Made by a program: the position numbers and the translations under genes
Shown: positions 63,986-64,000 of the stretch, piece by piece
How positions within the stretch are numbered: position 1 is the stretch's first letter
How the letters are laid out: the number at the start of each line of letters is the position of its first letter
The notes under the pieces: generated by a model
Told to the model about the DNA's origin: nothing
Seen by the model: the letters and a program-made list of their open reading frames with translations, nothing else
The model's database searches: none
Assembly: GCF_030687145.1 (NCBI RefSeq)
Contig: NZ_CP117460.1
Span: 4,712,001-4,776,000, forward strand
DNA: 64,000 nt
Source of the DNA: Pseudomonas sp. FP1742
GTDB lineage: Bacteria > Pseudomonadota > Gammaproteobacteria > Pseudomonadales > Pseudomonadaceae
Direction of reading: 5' to 3'

Positions 63986-64000
63986 CTGATCCGGCGTCAT

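Overview
The window is a contiguous piece of a Pseudomonas chromosome, most probably of the P. fluorescens group. This rests on the high-GC, tightly packed coding, the OprI lipoprotein, the EF-P/EarP arginine-rhamnosylation pair, the OspR/SagS and RocA2/RocS2-type regulators, a class II DAHP synthase, and eight intergenic pairs of inverted REP-type repeats built on a GTGGGAGCGGGCTTGC-like core. I see no rRNA, tRNA, insertion sequence, prophage, integrase or CRISPR array. All complete genes look intact; only moaB is cut by the window edge.

Left part (1-18.1 kb): molybdenum cofactor genes (moaB, mobA), a small lipoprotein, a pseudouridine synthase, a short uncharacterised gene behind a perfect LexA box, a glutaredoxin-like protein, a Kef-type antiporter, an Amt ammonium transporter and a YqjD-YqjE-YqjK-like membrane trio. 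The most interesting locus follows: an EAL phosphodiesterase, a dGTPase-like protein, a receiver-only regulator, a NarL-type regulator with a BvgS/EvgS-type hybrid kinase (RocA2/RocS2-like), and a Cache-HAMP-GAF-HD-GYP protein whose HD-GYP domain is split by a long insertion.

Middle part (18.1-37.6 kb): a redox-repair and surface-signalling block (free-methionine-R-sulfoxide reductase, a DUF815 ATPase, SagS-type hybrid kinase, OspR, glutathione peroxidase, MsrB), then AlaA-type aminotransferase, HtpX, thiopurine methyltransferase, a DODA-type dioxygenase, DeaD helicase, a crotonase, a spermidine-synthase-like protein, class II DAHP synthase, a YcaQ-type glycosylase, a DUF1127 protein, two LysR regulators and a TauE/SafE permease.

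Right part (37.6-64 kb): ohrR-ohr, efp-earP, a small membrane protein with a Gre-like protein, cysB, a universal stress protein, a 5'-nucleotidase, a PanE-like reductase, a thioredoxin-like protein divergent from a PilZ protein, class I DAHP synthase, a small acetyltransferase, oprI, an L,D-transpeptidase, tesA divergent from a YbbA/YbbP-type ABC exporter, greB, DoxX, MltF-like transglycosylase, a TatD-type nuclease, a chemoreceptor, a TesB-like thioesterase, a CHAD protein, a small lipoprotein and a patatin-like phospholipase. From memory, gene order echoes several P. aeruginosa PAO1 blocks (about PA3029-3045, PA2824-2843, PA2849-2867, PA1749-1754); this was not checked by alignment.

Functional themes: c-di-GMP and two-component signalling (EAL, HD-GYP, PilZ, RocA2/S2, SagS), peroxide and methionine-sulfoxide defence under two separate OhrR/OspR-type thiol switches, aromatic amino acid entry through two DAHP synthase classes, and envelope maintenance (OprI, L,D-transpeptidase, MltF, HtpX).
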